In this document: piece after piece, positions 7,123 through 15,035 of the stretch | How the letters are laid out: every line of letters begins with the position of its first letter | Position numbering within the stretch: position 1 is the stretch's first letter | Origin: CAZGZD01 sp964401915 | GTDB taxonomy: Bacteria; Patescibacteriota; Microgenomatia; UBA1406; GWC2-37-13 | DNA: 39,692 bases | Direction of reading: 5' to 3' | NCBI GenBank assembly: GCA_964401915.1 | Contig: CAYOAI010000010.1 | Location: forward strand, 1-39,692 | The notes under the pieces: model-generated | Told to the model about the DNA's origin: nothing | Database searches by the model: none | What the model saw: only the letters and a program-made list of their open reading frames with translations | Program-made: the position numbers and the translations under genes

Positions 7123-8418
7123 ATGAAAATTGCCATACTCGGGGGTGGATTTGCAGGACTTAGTGCTGCGTATTATACGCGGCAAAAAGGCCACGATGTG
7201 GCTCTCTTTGAGAAAGAAAATGCTCTGGGTGGACTTGCTGTAGGGTTTAAATCTTCAGGGTGGGATTGGTTTATCGAGCGGGCATATCATCATTGGTTTG
7301 CCAATGATCGTGACGTTCTCGACTTTGCGAAAGAAATAGGGTTTGACGATGTAATATTCAAAGATCCAATTACCGCCTCACTCTATAAGAATCGAGACAA
7401 AGTATATGATATAGTCCCCCTTGATTCGCCGATTGCACTTCTTCGCCTGCCCTATCTTCCATTCCTCGATCGAGTACGTGCGGGAATTACACTCGGATTT
7501 CTCAAGCTCTCACCATTTTTGAGCTCATATGAAAAGCAAACAGCAGAAGAGCTCCTCCAAAAATACATGGGAAATCGAGCCTATGATGTGCTTTTTGCAG
7601 AACTCTTTCGGAAAAAGTTCGGTAAATATGCGGAGAATATCTTAGCCTCATTTATCTGGGCACGGGTCAACAAGCGAACTAAGATCCTCGCCTACCCCGC
7701 AGGCGGATTCCAAGCTTTTATAGATAAGGTAGAGGGGGTGTTGCGGGAAAAGGGAGTAAATATTTATAGCTCAACAGCAGTGAGTGCGGTAAATAAATCA
7801 AGGGGTGGATTTGAAGTAGTATATTCAAAAGGGACTGATCGGGCAGTCCAAAAGGAGCAGTATGACGCGATGATCTCGACACTACCTACCCCAATTACCG
7901 CACACATTTCCCGCGTATTTCCCGCACAATTCACGAACAATCTCCTAAAACTCAAATATCTGCACGCAGCGACATGCATTATCCAATCAAAAGATCCGAT
8001 TCTTGACACGGCATATTGGCTCAATGTGACGACTCCGGATCTGAACTCAATGGCGATCATCCAACACACCAATTTCATGGATCGCCAACATTATGGGGGA
8101 GCACACCTTGCGTATATGGCTAATTATGTAGGTCGCGAAGACAAACTTCTGAAAATGAACGACAAGCAAATCTTTGAGTATTACTGTCGCGATATTAAAA
8201 AGCTTAATCCAAAACTTACAATTAATAATTCCACATTCTGGGTTTTCCGCGGCCCATTTGCTCAACCGATATTTGATAAGAATTTTCTCAAAAACAAGCC
8301 TGATTATGAGACTCCAGTAAAAAACTTCTTCATGGCCAACCTCGACATGACCTACCCCTATGATCGCGGGACGAACTACGCTGTAAAAGTAGGACGAGAG
8401 GTAATAGGATTATTGTAA
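7123..8418 (+). CDS. NAD(P)/FAD-dependent oxidoreductase (amine-oxidase/protoporphyrinogen-oxidase-like)
   Basis: 431 residues from the chosen ATG. The N-terminus MKIAILGGGFAGLSAAYY is a dinucleotide-binding Rossmann motif (GGGFAG), followed by the acidic residue that ends strand 2 (ALFEKE) and a GGLA motif, as in flavin amine oxidases and UDP-galactopyranose-mutase-like enzymes. The substrate is unknown; relatives act in isoprenoid, porphyrin or sugar-nucleotide chemistry. The frame stays open 31 codons upstream, but that stretch crosses the shared promoter and has no family match, and a TATAAT box sits 10 bases before the ATG at 7123, so I start there. Nearby prenyltransferase and sugar isomerase genes hint at envelope-lipid or glycan metabolism. 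Confidence 0.88.
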   Translation: MKIAILGGGFAGLSAAYYTRQKGHDVALFEKENALGGLAVGFKSSGWDWFIERAYHHWFANDRDVLDFAKEIGFDDVIFKDPITASLYKNRDKVYDIVPLDSPIALLRLPYLPFLDRVRAGITLGFLKLSPFLSSYEKQTAEELLQKYMGNRAYDVLFAELFRKKFGKYAENILASFIWARVNKRTKILAYPAGGFQAFIDKVEGVLREKGVNIYSSTAVSAVNKSRGGFEVVYSKGTDRAVQKEQYDAMISTLPTPITAHISRVFPAQFTNNLLKLKYLHAATCIIQSKDPILDTAYWLNVTTPDLNSMAIIQHTNFMDRQHYGGAHLAYMANYVGREDKLLKMNDKQIFEYYCRDIKKLNPKLTINNSTFWVFRGPFAQPIFDKNFLKNKPDYETPVKNFFMANLDMTYPYDRGTNYAVKVGREVIGLL

Positions 8419-8431
8419 CGAGCTAATTTTA

Positions 8432-8460
8432 TTGAAAATAAGCTCATAGTCTGTTATAAT
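8432..8460 (+). promoter_or_regulatory. Promoter of the 8471-9400 orphan gene
   Basis: TTGAAA (8432-8437) and TATAAT (8455-8460) are exactly 17 bases apart. The -10 box ends 10 bases before the ATG at 8471, so the transcript would have a leader of only a few bases. Confidence 0.75.
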
Positions 8461-8470
8461 CGCCTCTGTT

Positions 8471-9400
8471 ATGTCACAACTACCAGAAGGTGGCGGAAGG
8501 CGCTTTTTACCAGCAAGGAGACGGGACGTGCTGCCTGCTCGCTCAGAACCAACTTTTTCAAGCCCTATAGTAGATCTCGACGGTTTTCTAAATTCCTGTG
8601 GAGTAACTCCAACAAGTTTGCGTAAACTTTTCTTAGCGTTTAATGAGTGTGGTCTTCGAAAGAGTTTGTTAGAAGAAGGAACTGATGGAGTGGTCAATAG
8701 TGTTCATGTTTGGACTAATGAAGGAGAAGCAAGAGTGGGTGATGATGAAAGTGTTGACAGGGCATTACTAGATGTTGTCATAGACTTAAAGCATAGTACC
8801 ACCGGCAACAGACCCGTACAAATTAGACAATTTAGGCTTACCGCGGGGTTTGCTGGAATTGAAAAGCCGCGAGTTGAGATAGTCTCAACTACAGAAGATC
8901 ACCTTGCAAGTGGACTGAACTTGGAATTGCCTGTTGACCTAGTACTTTCTCAAACAACGCCCGAGCTCAGAAACCTCATATGGGATGAGCTACGCATCGG
9001 AATGCATCAAGCATTTTTACCTATGGTTGACCCACTTTATCACAAAAGATTTCTTGAAAATCTTGGATCAAATCAATTTGATCATGACGAAGAAGGAAGC
9101 TTTCTTAAAAAACCACTAGATAACCCAAGCAAAGGTGAAAAAATAAGACGGTATATGAAAGACCAAAAGCTAAGTCCTTATGGACTGATCGGAATAGGGT
9201 TGCTTACTTTAGCTGGTTTTAGCGCGGATGAGGCATATAAGGTGTGGTTTGTAGATAACGCCCCTTGGATTCAAAACATGTTAAATAGAGACAGCTTGGT
9301 TTTTATGGGTTCTACTTTAGGAGCATCAATAAGTGCGGGATTGACGCCTAAGGCAAGAGCAATTCGCAAATGGTGGATTGAGGAAGGTCGTTATTTATAG
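8471..9400 (+). CDS. Hypothetical protein with C-terminal membrane hairpin
   Basis: 309 residues, not recognised. The N-terminus is a basic, probably disordered segment (RRFLPARRRDVLPAR). The middle (about residues 35-215) looks like a globular domain with alternating strands and helices. Two hydrophobic stretches near the C-terminus (about 236-250 and 275-290) could anchor the protein in the membrane. It has a near-consensus promoter immediately upstream and sits between the flavin oxidoreductase and the convergent sugar isomerase. No function is proposed. Confidence 0.7.
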   Translation: MSQLPEGGGRRFLPARRRDVLPARSEPTFSSPIVDLDGFLNSCGVTPTSLRKLFLAFNECGLRKSLLEEGTDGVVNSVHVWTNEGEARVGDDESVDRALLDVVIDLKHSTTGNRPVQIRQFRLTAGFAGIEKPRVEIVSTTEDHLASGLNLELPVDLVLSQTTPELRNLIWDELRIGMHQAFLPMVDPLYHKRFLENLGSNQFDHDEEGSFLKKPLDNPSKGEKIRRYMKDQKLSPYGLIGIGLLTLAGFSADEAYKVWFVDNAPWIQNMLNRDSLVFMGSTLGASISAGLTPKARAIRKWWIEEGRYL

Positions 9401-9420
9401 CGTTATGAAAGTAAAATTAC

Positions 9421-10497
9421 TTATTCTCTCAATTTCTCCTTAAAATAATCTACAAAGGGAATAGCATTGGGGTCTTGCACGTAGAGGAGCGATAGATACA
9501 TAGTGAGATACCCCCCAAGCCCCAAAAGTTCAAATACCTGCTCGATCTTGTTCGCTCCATGGAGTGGGAATTCATACGTCTCGATATCATTTTTCTCAAC
9601 CACTTCTTTGGTGATCGAAAAGCGTTTTTTAATACGGCCGGAATAAAGATTAGATGTGAAAAAGACAAAAAGTCCAAGCTTCTTAAGCTCTGGTGGGAAT
9701 TTGAGGCCTTCCATAAGGTGATGATTGAGCTCTGGGATGATACGGAAGTCGGATATCGACTTTGCCGTCTCATTGGTCTGATTGGCAAGTGCGTTGCCAG
9801 TCCCGCGCAGGAATTCGGACACAATGTAGTAGGGGTACTTATTGTGTATTTTTTGTGCAAGCTTTTTGGCTGGATTTTCTTCTTCATTTACGCTTACTCT
9901 AAATGACGCAAGAAGCGAGCTGAGCGCGGCAATTGCCGAATCGATCTCTTCATCTGTGGTGTCAATAAACCCAGCAGATACAAGGAGACCCAAAAGCCCT
10001 CCCACCCCATATCCTACACCGATTCGCGGCTGTCCGGATGGGTTGTGAATAGGATCAAACACATAGACCGGCTCATTTTTCTCCCTTAGAATTTTCTCGA
10101 GGTCACCACCTGATGTGACGCCTGTGAAAAGCGCACATCCTCGATCTCGGAGTACACGTTCGCTATAGACCACTTCTTCAGTCGTGCCAGAGTACGAGGA
10201 CAGGACGATGAATGTATTTTGTCCGACCCATGCTGGGGGATTGTAGTCATCTTGAATCTCAAGAGGAACTTGGAGTTTTTGTTTGAATAGCTCTTTTATG
10301 ATGAGTGCTGGGAAACGCGATCCGCCCATGCCGCAGACGAGTATATTGGATGCCTTTTTATATTCCTCAGGAAGTGAAATTGCGCGTGCCTCTTGATAAG
10401 CCTGTTCAAGCTGTGCGGGGAACTCATCGACAGACTGGAGAGCGGAGGCGACATTGGGGATTTTAAGTAGAGTGTCAGTGTCGTTAAGGTCGATCAT
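9421..10497 (-). CDS. Bifunctional phosphoglucose/phosphomannose isomerase
   Basis: 358 residues. It contains a SIS (sugar isomerase) domain, with ILVCGMGGSRFPALI near residues 52-66 and a conserved serine-threonine loop, VLSSYSGTTEEV, near 97-108 for phosphosugar binding; a C-terminal region with HHLMEGLKFPPE follows. Members of this small PGI/PMI family interconvert glucose-6-phosphate, fructose-6-phosphate and mannose-6-phosphate, feeding glycolysis and mannose-containing glycans. It is divergent from the prenyltransferase gene with about 50 bases between starts. A TATATT box lies 11 bases before its ATG on the minus strand. Confidence 0.9.
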   Translation of the reverse strand: MIDLNDTDTLLKIPNVASALQSVDEFPAQLEQAYQEARAISLPEEYKKASNILVCGMGGSRFPALIIKELFKQKLQVPLEIQDDYNPPAWVGQNTFIVLSSYSGTTEEVVYSERVLRDRGCALFTGVTSGGDLEKILREKNEPVYVFDPIHNPSGQPRIGVGYGVGGLLGLLVSAGFIDTTDEEIDSAIAALSSLLASFRVSVNEEENPAKKLAQKIHNKYPYYIVSEFLRGTGNALANQTNETAKSISDFRIIPELNHHLMEGLKFPPELKKLGLFVFFTSNLYSGRIKKRFSITKEVVEKNDIETYEFPLHGANKIEQVFELLGLGGYLTMYLSLLYVQDPNAIPFVDYFKEKLRE

Positions 10498-10525
10498 AGC
10501 AAAGCTTGAATATACAAAATTATAG

Positions 10526-10531
10526 TATAAT
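10526..10531 (+). promoter_or_regulatory. -10 box of the prenyltransferase gene
   Basis: TATAAT (10526-10531) lies 16 bases before the ATG at 10548. A clear -35 is lacking. Its position inside the open frame upstream of 10548 argues against the earlier in-frame TTG (10506) and ATG (10530) as starts. Confidence 0.55.
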
Positions 10532-10547
10532 GCACAGCGTACACAAT

Positions 10548-11468
10548 ATGAATCTCAAAAAGTTCACCATATTACTTCGAGAGCTTCGAGTAAACCAGTG
10601 GGTAAAAAATCTGGTTGTCTTTACGGCTATTATCTTCTCTGGAAAGCTTTTCAATGGCGCCTTATTCCTGACGACCGTATGGGCATTTCTCATATTTTGC
10701 CTTTTGTCATCCACATCTTATGTGTTAAACGACATTATCGATTATCCCTTCGATGTAAAGCACCCGATAAAGAAAAATAGACCAGTGGCAGCCGGCAGTG
10801 TGACGATACAGGAGGCGACATTTATTGTCTTTGTCCTGACTCTTATCTCGCTTTTGTTGTCCCTTCTCTTCTCCTTACAATTTTTCTTTTTGGCCGTGCT
10901 TTTTATACTTCTTCACTTTTTTTACTCTTTGTTTTTGAAGAAATTCCCAGTCATTGATATCTTCTCAATCTCTGCATCTTTCATGTTGCGGGCTTTTGCC
11001 GGTGAGGTGGTCACTGGATTTCATATCCCAATATGGCTTCTTTTGACAATTTTCTTTGTCTCGCTTTTTATGGCTACAGTCAAGCGGCATGCAGAGCTTG
11101 TTGCACATGGCCGAGGAGCCCGCTCGTCTCTTCTTCGATACAATGAACATCATCTTACATTCCTTACCACCACGTTTGCCACGATCACGATCATCTCGTA
11201 TTCCTTCTATACTTATTTTCAACAGTTGTCACAGAACAATAATATTCTTACCTCTGACTTTTTTGACCAGTTTGTACCCCAGTCACAGTCGCGTCGTTGG
11301 ATGATGATTACTATCCCGCTTGTCGTCTACGGGATTGCTCGGTACGCACAGCTTTTATATGAGCGGGTACAAGGTGAGCGTCCTGAGCATGTGATTACCA
11401 AAGATATTCCACTCACCATCACAATCGCTCTTTGGGGCATCATCGTGATCGCCCTTTTTTACGGGTAA
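10548..11468 (+). CDS. UbiA-family prenyltransferase, decaprenyl-phosphate phosphoribosyltransferase-like
   Basis: 306 residues from the chosen ATG. It begins MNLKKFTILLRELRVNQWVKNLVVF, typical of DPPR-synthase-like UbiA proteins (R-x-x-QWVKN). The first Asp motif is NDIIDYPFDVKHPIKKNRPVA (about residues 63-83), fitting NDxxDxxxD plus the HPxKxRPxA signature of phosphoribosyl transfer to a polyprenyl phosphate. About nine membrane helices are visible. Characterised relatives move phosphoribose from PRPP to decaprenyl phosphate, the first step toward arabinose or ribose donors for cell-envelope glycans. The start is chosen because a TATAAT box lies just upstream and because the family N-terminus begins here. 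Substrate chain length is unknown. Confidence 0.85.
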   Translation: MNLKKFTILLRELRVNQWVKNLVVFTAIIFSGKLFNGALFLTTVWAFLIFCLLSSTSYVLNDIIDYPFDVKHPIKKNRPVAAGSVTIQEATFIVFVLTLISLLLSLLFSLQFFFLAVLFILLHFFYSLFLKKFPVIDIFSISASFMLRAFAGEVVTGFHIPIWLLLTIFFVSLFMATVKRHAELVAHGRGARSSLLRYNEHHLTFLTTTFATITIISYSFYTYFQQLSQNNNILTSDFFDQFVPQSQSRRWMMITIPLVVYGIARYAQLLYERVQGERPEHVITKDIPLTITIALWGIIVIALFYG

Positions 11469-11486
11469 AGCCCTCAATCTAAATTT

Positions 11487-11711
11487 ATGCAAGAAAGAAG
11501 AGCGAGGAGTCTAAGGCTGGTCGAAGGAACGACTCCCACCCGAAATTCATCCAAAGACCTTAGTAGAGGTAGTAGTTCGGATTTGCAGCAGAGCAGAATT
11601 CCGCCTTCGGGGAATGTTTTTCAACTAAGACAGAAGCCGGTGGTTTCATCAAGAGTATTTATAAATGGACACGAAATCCCAGATTGGTTTATTGACAATG
11701 GAGTAACTTAA
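11487..11711 (+). CDS. Small hypothetical protein
   Basis: 74 residues, not recognised, 18 bases after the prenyltransferase stop and possibly co-transcribed with it. The protein is basic and Ser/Arg-rich in its first 55 residues (likely disordered), then has a short hydrophobic-aromatic segment, VFINGHEIPDWFIDNG. Arginine is mostly encoded by AGA/AGG, unlike the conserved neighbours. It may be a lineage-specific gene. Coding status is moderately supported by its start position and lack of overlap with neighbours. Confidence 0.5.
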   Translation: MQERRARSLRLVEGTTPTRNSSKDLSRGSSSDLQQSRIPPSGNVFQLRQKPVVSSRVFINGHEIPDWFIDNGVT

Positions 11712-11737
11712 GAACAAACACTTTTCGACCTTAATGA

Positions 11738-11772
11738 TTGTTTTTTCTGGCTGTATATGGTATATTTATACC
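11738..11772 (+). promoter_or_regulatory. trp operon promoter with overlapping palindrome
   Basis: TTGTTT (11738-11743), a 17-base spacer and TATATT (11761-11766) form the promoter. The -10 box ends seven bases before the trpL ATG, so trpL is probably translated from a leaderless or nearly leaderless transcript. GGTATATTTATACC (11759-11772) is a perfect inverted repeat (6-2-6) over the -10 box and could be a repressor operator. No trpR-like gene is in the window. Confidence 0.6.
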
Positions 11773-11773
11773 T

Positions 11774-11821
11774 ATGAACACACGAGAAGCACATGTAAAT
11801 GCTTGGTGGGAAGCCCTCTGA
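11774..11821 (+). CDS. trpL: trp operon leader peptide
   Basis: A 15-codon reading frame, MNTREAHVNAWWEAL, with two adjacent Trp codons (11804-11809) just before the first strand of the attenuator. This is the arrangement of classical trp leader peptides: when charged tRNA-Trp is scarce the ribosome stalls on the Trp pair. Trp is rare in the downstream enzymes, so two in 15 residues is striking. It is too short for ordinary gene finding, and its role is inferred from position and base-pairing logic. The start codon is seven bases after the promoter -10 box. Confidence 0.88.
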   Translation: MNTREAHVNAWWEAL

Positions 11822-11893
11822 ACTCTTGGAGGGTGATATTGTCGTGTCACCAAAAACTTGAAAATAGTACCCTCCAGATCGGAGGGTTTTTTT
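11814..11893 (+). terminator. trp attenuator (1:2, 2:3 and 3:4 structures)
   Basis: Segment 1 CCCTC (11814-11818) is inside the end of trpL. Segment 2 TGGAGGGT (11827-11834) can pair with segment 1, or perfectly over 8 bp with segment 3 ACCCTCCA (11869-11876). Segment 3 can instead pair with segment 4 GGAGGGT (11881-11887) through the loop AGATC, followed by a run of seven T, giving an intrinsic terminator. Stalling at the Trp codons masks segment 1, favours the 2:3 antiterminator and allows transcription of trpE. Completion of trpL favours 3:4 and termination. Confidence 0.88.
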
Positions 11894-11974
11894 GTGGATA
11901 GAAAACATTAATATATACATATATAAGGAAACTCAAAACGCAAAACTCAAATGTTAAAACTCTAAAACAAAAAT

Positions 11975-13321
11975 ATGACAGATTTACCAAAAATCAAGAT
12001 TGCAGGTAAGCCAACAACCGTGAAGTTTGCGGAGGATGTGGATTTTTATGGCTTATTTAAGAAAATAGAGCGACACTTTGACATATGTTTTATATTCGAG
12101 TCGCTTGGGGAGGAGGGCAAATTTGCCCGGTATTCAATCATGGGATTTGATCCGGCTCAGACAATCTCAGCACGAGAAAATAATCTCATTATTGATGGTC
12201 ACACATATCCAGTTGAAAATCCTTATTTTGCCCTACGTTCTATAATGCCGACTACCACACTCACTGCTGATTATGCTGGAGGGCTTGTGGGCTACTTAAG
12301 CTATGAGGCCGCTAATTATTTTGAGCCTTCGGTGAATCTAAAAATCCACGACTCATTTGATCAATTTATGTTTGGGGTCTATACAGATGGCCTGATTTTG
12401 GACAAGTTGACTGGGGAGCTTTTTTACTTTTATTACGATGTTGATCGTCGCGACACATTGGAAAAAATCATGCACTCAGATATAGCAGATAAATCATTGG
12501 ATGTTAAATTTGTGCGTGATACATTGAATGAGAAAGAACACGCACAGATTGTTGCAAGAGTCAAAGAACAGATATGCGCGGGCAATACTTTTCAATGCGA
12601 GGTGGGATTTAAGTCTGAGTATGAGATAAAGGGCGATGCACTAAGAATTTATGAAAAATTAAGAATGAGCAATCCCTCGCCATTTATGTACTACCTAAAA
12701 TTTGGAGACAAGAAAATAATTGGTGCGAGTCCTGAGCTTTTATATTCCCAGCGAGCTGGCGAGATGACGACCCGTCCACTAGCTGGCACCACGAGGCGAG
12801 GCCGCGATGCGAAAGAAGATCAACAACTTGCCAGGGCACTTCTTTCCGATCCCAAAGAACGCGCGGAGCACAGTATGCTCGTTGATCTGCATCGCAACGA
12901 TATCGGGCGCGTAGCTCAGTTTGGCACCGTGCGGATACGAGAGCTTATGAGTGTCAAAAAATTCTCTCACGTGCAGCATATCTCAAGTGAGATTGTGGGG
13001 CTTATTCGACCTGACGCAGATATGTTCTCAGGCCTCGCCAGCAATTTCCCGATGGGCACAGTGTGCGGTACCCCGAAGGTGGAGACAATGAAAATTATAG
13101 ACGCCAATGAGCCAACTGCACGTGGACCGTATGGAGGCGGAGTCGGGCATTTTGGATTCAATGGAGACTGCACCTTTGCACTTGCTCTTCGATCGCTATT
13201 TATATCAGGCGACTATGCATACACTCAGACAAGTAGCGGGATTGTGTATGACTCAATCCCAGAAAATGAATATTTTGAAATTCAAAATAAATTAGCGAGT
13301 ATGCGGGAGGTGTTGGAGTGA
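11975..13321 (+). CDS. trpE: Anthranilate synthase component I
   Basis: 448 residues. Converts chorismate and ammonia (from TrpG) to anthranilate, the committed step of tryptophan synthesis. The N-terminal domain has FESLGEEGKFARYSIMGFDP, corresponding to the LLES feedback-inhibition region of TrpE. The C-terminal chorismate-binding domain has GNTFQCEVG, SPELLYS, RPLAGTTRRG, ERAEHSMLVDLHRND, FSHVQHI and GTVCGTPKVETM. It is the first structural gene of a seven-gene trp operon, 81 bases after the attenuator T-run, and its stop overlaps the trpG start (TGATG). The protein contains no tryptophan. TrpE rather than PabB is supported by the operon. Confidence 0.96.
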   Translation: MTDLPKIKIAGKPTTVKFAEDVDFYGLFKKIERHFDICFIFESLGEEGKFARYSIMGFDPAQTISARENNLIIDGHTYPVENPYFALRSIMPTTTLTADYAGGLVGYLSYEAANYFEPSVNLKIHDSFDQFMFGVYTDGLILDKLTGELFYFYYDVDRRDTLEKIMHSDIADKSLDVKFVRDTLNEKEHAQIVARVKEQICAGNTFQCEVGFKSEYEIKGDALRIYEKLRMSNPSPFMYYLKFGDKKIIGASPELLYSQRAGEMTTRPLAGTTRRGRDAKEDQQLARALLSDPKERAEHSMLVDLHRNDIGRVAQFGTVRIRELMSVKKFSHVQHISSEIVGLIRPDADMFSGLASNFPMGTVCGTPKVETMKIIDANEPTARGPYGGGVGHFGFNGDCTFALALRSLFISGDYAYTQTSSGIVYDSIPENEYFEIQNKLASMREVLE

Positions 13322-13923
13322 TGAAAATCCTTATAATTGATAATTATGATTCGTTTACATTTAATCTCTATCAGTATGTCGGAGAGATTCTACAAGGTAA
13401 GAGTGTGGATTTTAGTTTAGATGTCGTACGAAATGACGAGATCACAATTGCCGAAATAAAAAAAAGAGGATACGACAAGATTATTATTTCACCAGGCCCT
13501 GGAGACCCAAGCGATGCCAAATATTTTGGTGTATGCACAGAGGTTTTGACTATCCTTGGAAAGACAACTCCAGTACTTGGCGTATGTCTGGGAATGCAAG
13601 GTATGGCTCATTGTTTTGGTGGGCAGGTTGTACGAGCAGATATCCCTATGCATGGGAAGACAAGTGAGATCACACATGACTCGCGCGGAGTCTTCACCGA
13701 CTTGCCCCAAAAGATAAGTGTAATGCGATATCATTCACTAATTGTTGAGCCAAAAAGCCTACCAGATTCTTTAGAAATTACGGCCAAAGCTGTTGATGGC
13801 GGTGAGATTATGGGGCTTCGGCACAAGCAGTACCCGATAGAGGGCGTACAATTTCATCCAGAGTCTTTTGCTACAGATGGCGGGAAATTAATGCTTAAGA
13901 ATTTTATAATAGGAGGAAAATAA
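13321..13923 (+). CDS. trpG: Anthranilate synthase component II (glutamine amidotransferase)
   Basis: 200 residues. Class I glutamine amidotransferase that supplies ammonia to TrpE. Visible motifs are IIDNYDSFTFNLYQY at the N-terminus, the oxyanion region SPGPGDP, the catalytic Cys in GVCLGMQ and the His/Glu of VQFHPES. The ATG at 13321 shares one base with the trpE stop (TGATG), so translational coupling is likely; the GTG one codon earlier is also in frame. A strong Shine-Dalgarno for trpD lies within the last codons. Confidence 0.96.
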   Translation: MKILIIDNYDSFTFNLYQYVGEILQGKSVDFSLDVVRNDEITIAEIKKRGYDKIIISPGPGDPSDAKYFGVCTEVLTILGKTTPVLGVCLGMQGMAHCFGGQVVRADIPMHGKTSEITHDSRGVFTDLPQKISVMRYHSLIVEPKSLPDSLEITAKAVDGGEIMGLRHKQYPIEGVQFHPESFATDGGKLMLKNFIIGGK

Positions 13924-13925
13924 TT

Positions 13926-15035
13926 ATGGGCGCGCACAGAAGTAAATTACAAAACAAATCTAAAGTTTACGCCACAAGGGTCCATAATCGTCCCAATTCA
14001 TTGGGACGAACGGTCCCTATGGATACAAAAGATCTTTTGCAAAAAGTTATAAATCGCCAAGATCTTACTATAGAAGAGGCGAATTTTTTGATGCGGCAAG
14101 TAGGCACAGGGAAGATGGATCCGATACAGATCGGGGGCTTCCTTGCTGCTTTAGCTACAAAGGGCGAGTCAGTGGATGAGATTGTTGGATTTGTTACTGC
14201 GATGCGAGAGCTTGTTGTTCCTGTCAAATCAAACGGTGTGGAGATTGATACCTGCGGTACAGGCGGAGATACAAAGAGCACGTTTAATGTATCGACAGCT
14301 GTCGCTCTCGTTGTTGCAGCGGCAGGAGGCCGAGTAGCTAAGCATGGCAATCGCGCAGTCTCATCTACATCAGGTAGCGCCGATGTTCTGGAGATGCTGG
14401 GTGTGAATATCAATCTTACTCCGGATCAAGCCGCTGAGATCTTAAAAGAAGTTGGAGTCGTATTTTTGTTCGCCCCATCATATCATCCAGCTATGAAATA
14501 TGTCGTGCCCGTGCGGCGCGCACTCGGTGTGCGTACAGTATTTAACTATTTAGGGCCATTACTTAACCCCGCAGGTGTCACTCGCCAACTTATTGGGGTA
14601 CCGACTCCCGAAATCGCCAAAAAGATTGCAGATGTATGCGCAAAGCTTGATTACAAACATGCAATAATCGTATCATCTGAGGATGGGTTAGATGAGATCA
14701 GTATTGGTGCGAATACTCAGGCATATGAAGTAGAAGGATCGAAGATTCGGGATTTTGTCATTGATCCGCAAGAGTTTGGTTTAGAGAGTATTTCGTCCTT
14801 ATTTTTACAGGTGGATGATGCGGGAAGTAGTGCAAAGGTCATTACTGATGTGTTGGATGGGAAAAAGGGAGGGCATCGAGACATAGTTGCACTCAACGCC
14901 GCATATGCATTACTTGTCGCAGGTATTGTAAGCGAGCCAAAAGAAGGCTACACGATAGCACAAACAGTGCTTGACAATGGATTGGCACGAGAAGTTCTTA
15001 ATAAATTAGTTACAAAAACAAAAGTCTATGTCTAA
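13926..15035 (+). CDS. trpD: Anthranilate phosphoribosyltransferase
   Basis: 369 residues from this start. Joins anthranilate to PRPP. The core shows DTCGTGGDTKSTFNVST (PRPP loop), KHGNRAVSSTSGSADVLE, and the GPLLNPA region. Two starts are possible. The ATG at 13926 has a strong AGGAGG (13911-13916) nine bases upstream and adds 31 basic residues that the family does not have. The ATG at 14019 (MDTKDLLQ) matches the usual family N-terminus but has no ribosome site. I chose 13926 because of the Shine-Dalgarno. The extra segment contains a 9-bp hairpin (13988-14009) and may be a small insertion between the ribosome site and the ancestral start. It overlaps trpC by eight bases. Confidence 0.93.
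   Translation: MGAHRSKLQNKSKVYATRVHNRPNSLGRTVPMDTKDLLQKVINRQDLTIEEANFLMRQVGTGKMDPIQIGGFLAALATKGESVDEIVGFVTAMRELVVPVKSNGVEIDTCGTGGDTKSTFNVSTAVALVVAAAGGRVAKHGNRAVSSTSGSADVLEMLGVNINLTPDQAAEILKEVGVVFLFAPSYHPAMKYVVPVRRALGVRTVFNYLGPLLNPAGVTRQLIGVPTPEIAKKIADVCAKLDYKHAIIVSSEDGLDEISIGANTQAYEVEGSKIRDFVIDPQEFGLESISSLFLQVDDAGSSAKVITDVLDGKKGGHRDIVALNAAYALLVAGIVSEPKEGYTIAQTVLDNGLAREVLNKLVTKTKVYV
13988..14009. repeat. TCCC/GGGA palindrome at the trpD 5' end
   Basis: TCGTCCCAA (13988-13996), loop TTCA, then TTGGGACGA (14001-14009): a perfect 9-bp hairpin lying within the N-terminal extension of trpD. No T-run follows, so it is not an intrinsic terminator. It shares TCCC...GGGA ends with other palindromes in the window. 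Confidence 0.7.

Noticed and set aside
11822..11974. T-box riboswitch before the trp operon
   Set aside because: No T-box sequence or specifier stem is present; the leader peptide with Trp codons and the alternative hairpins explain the region.
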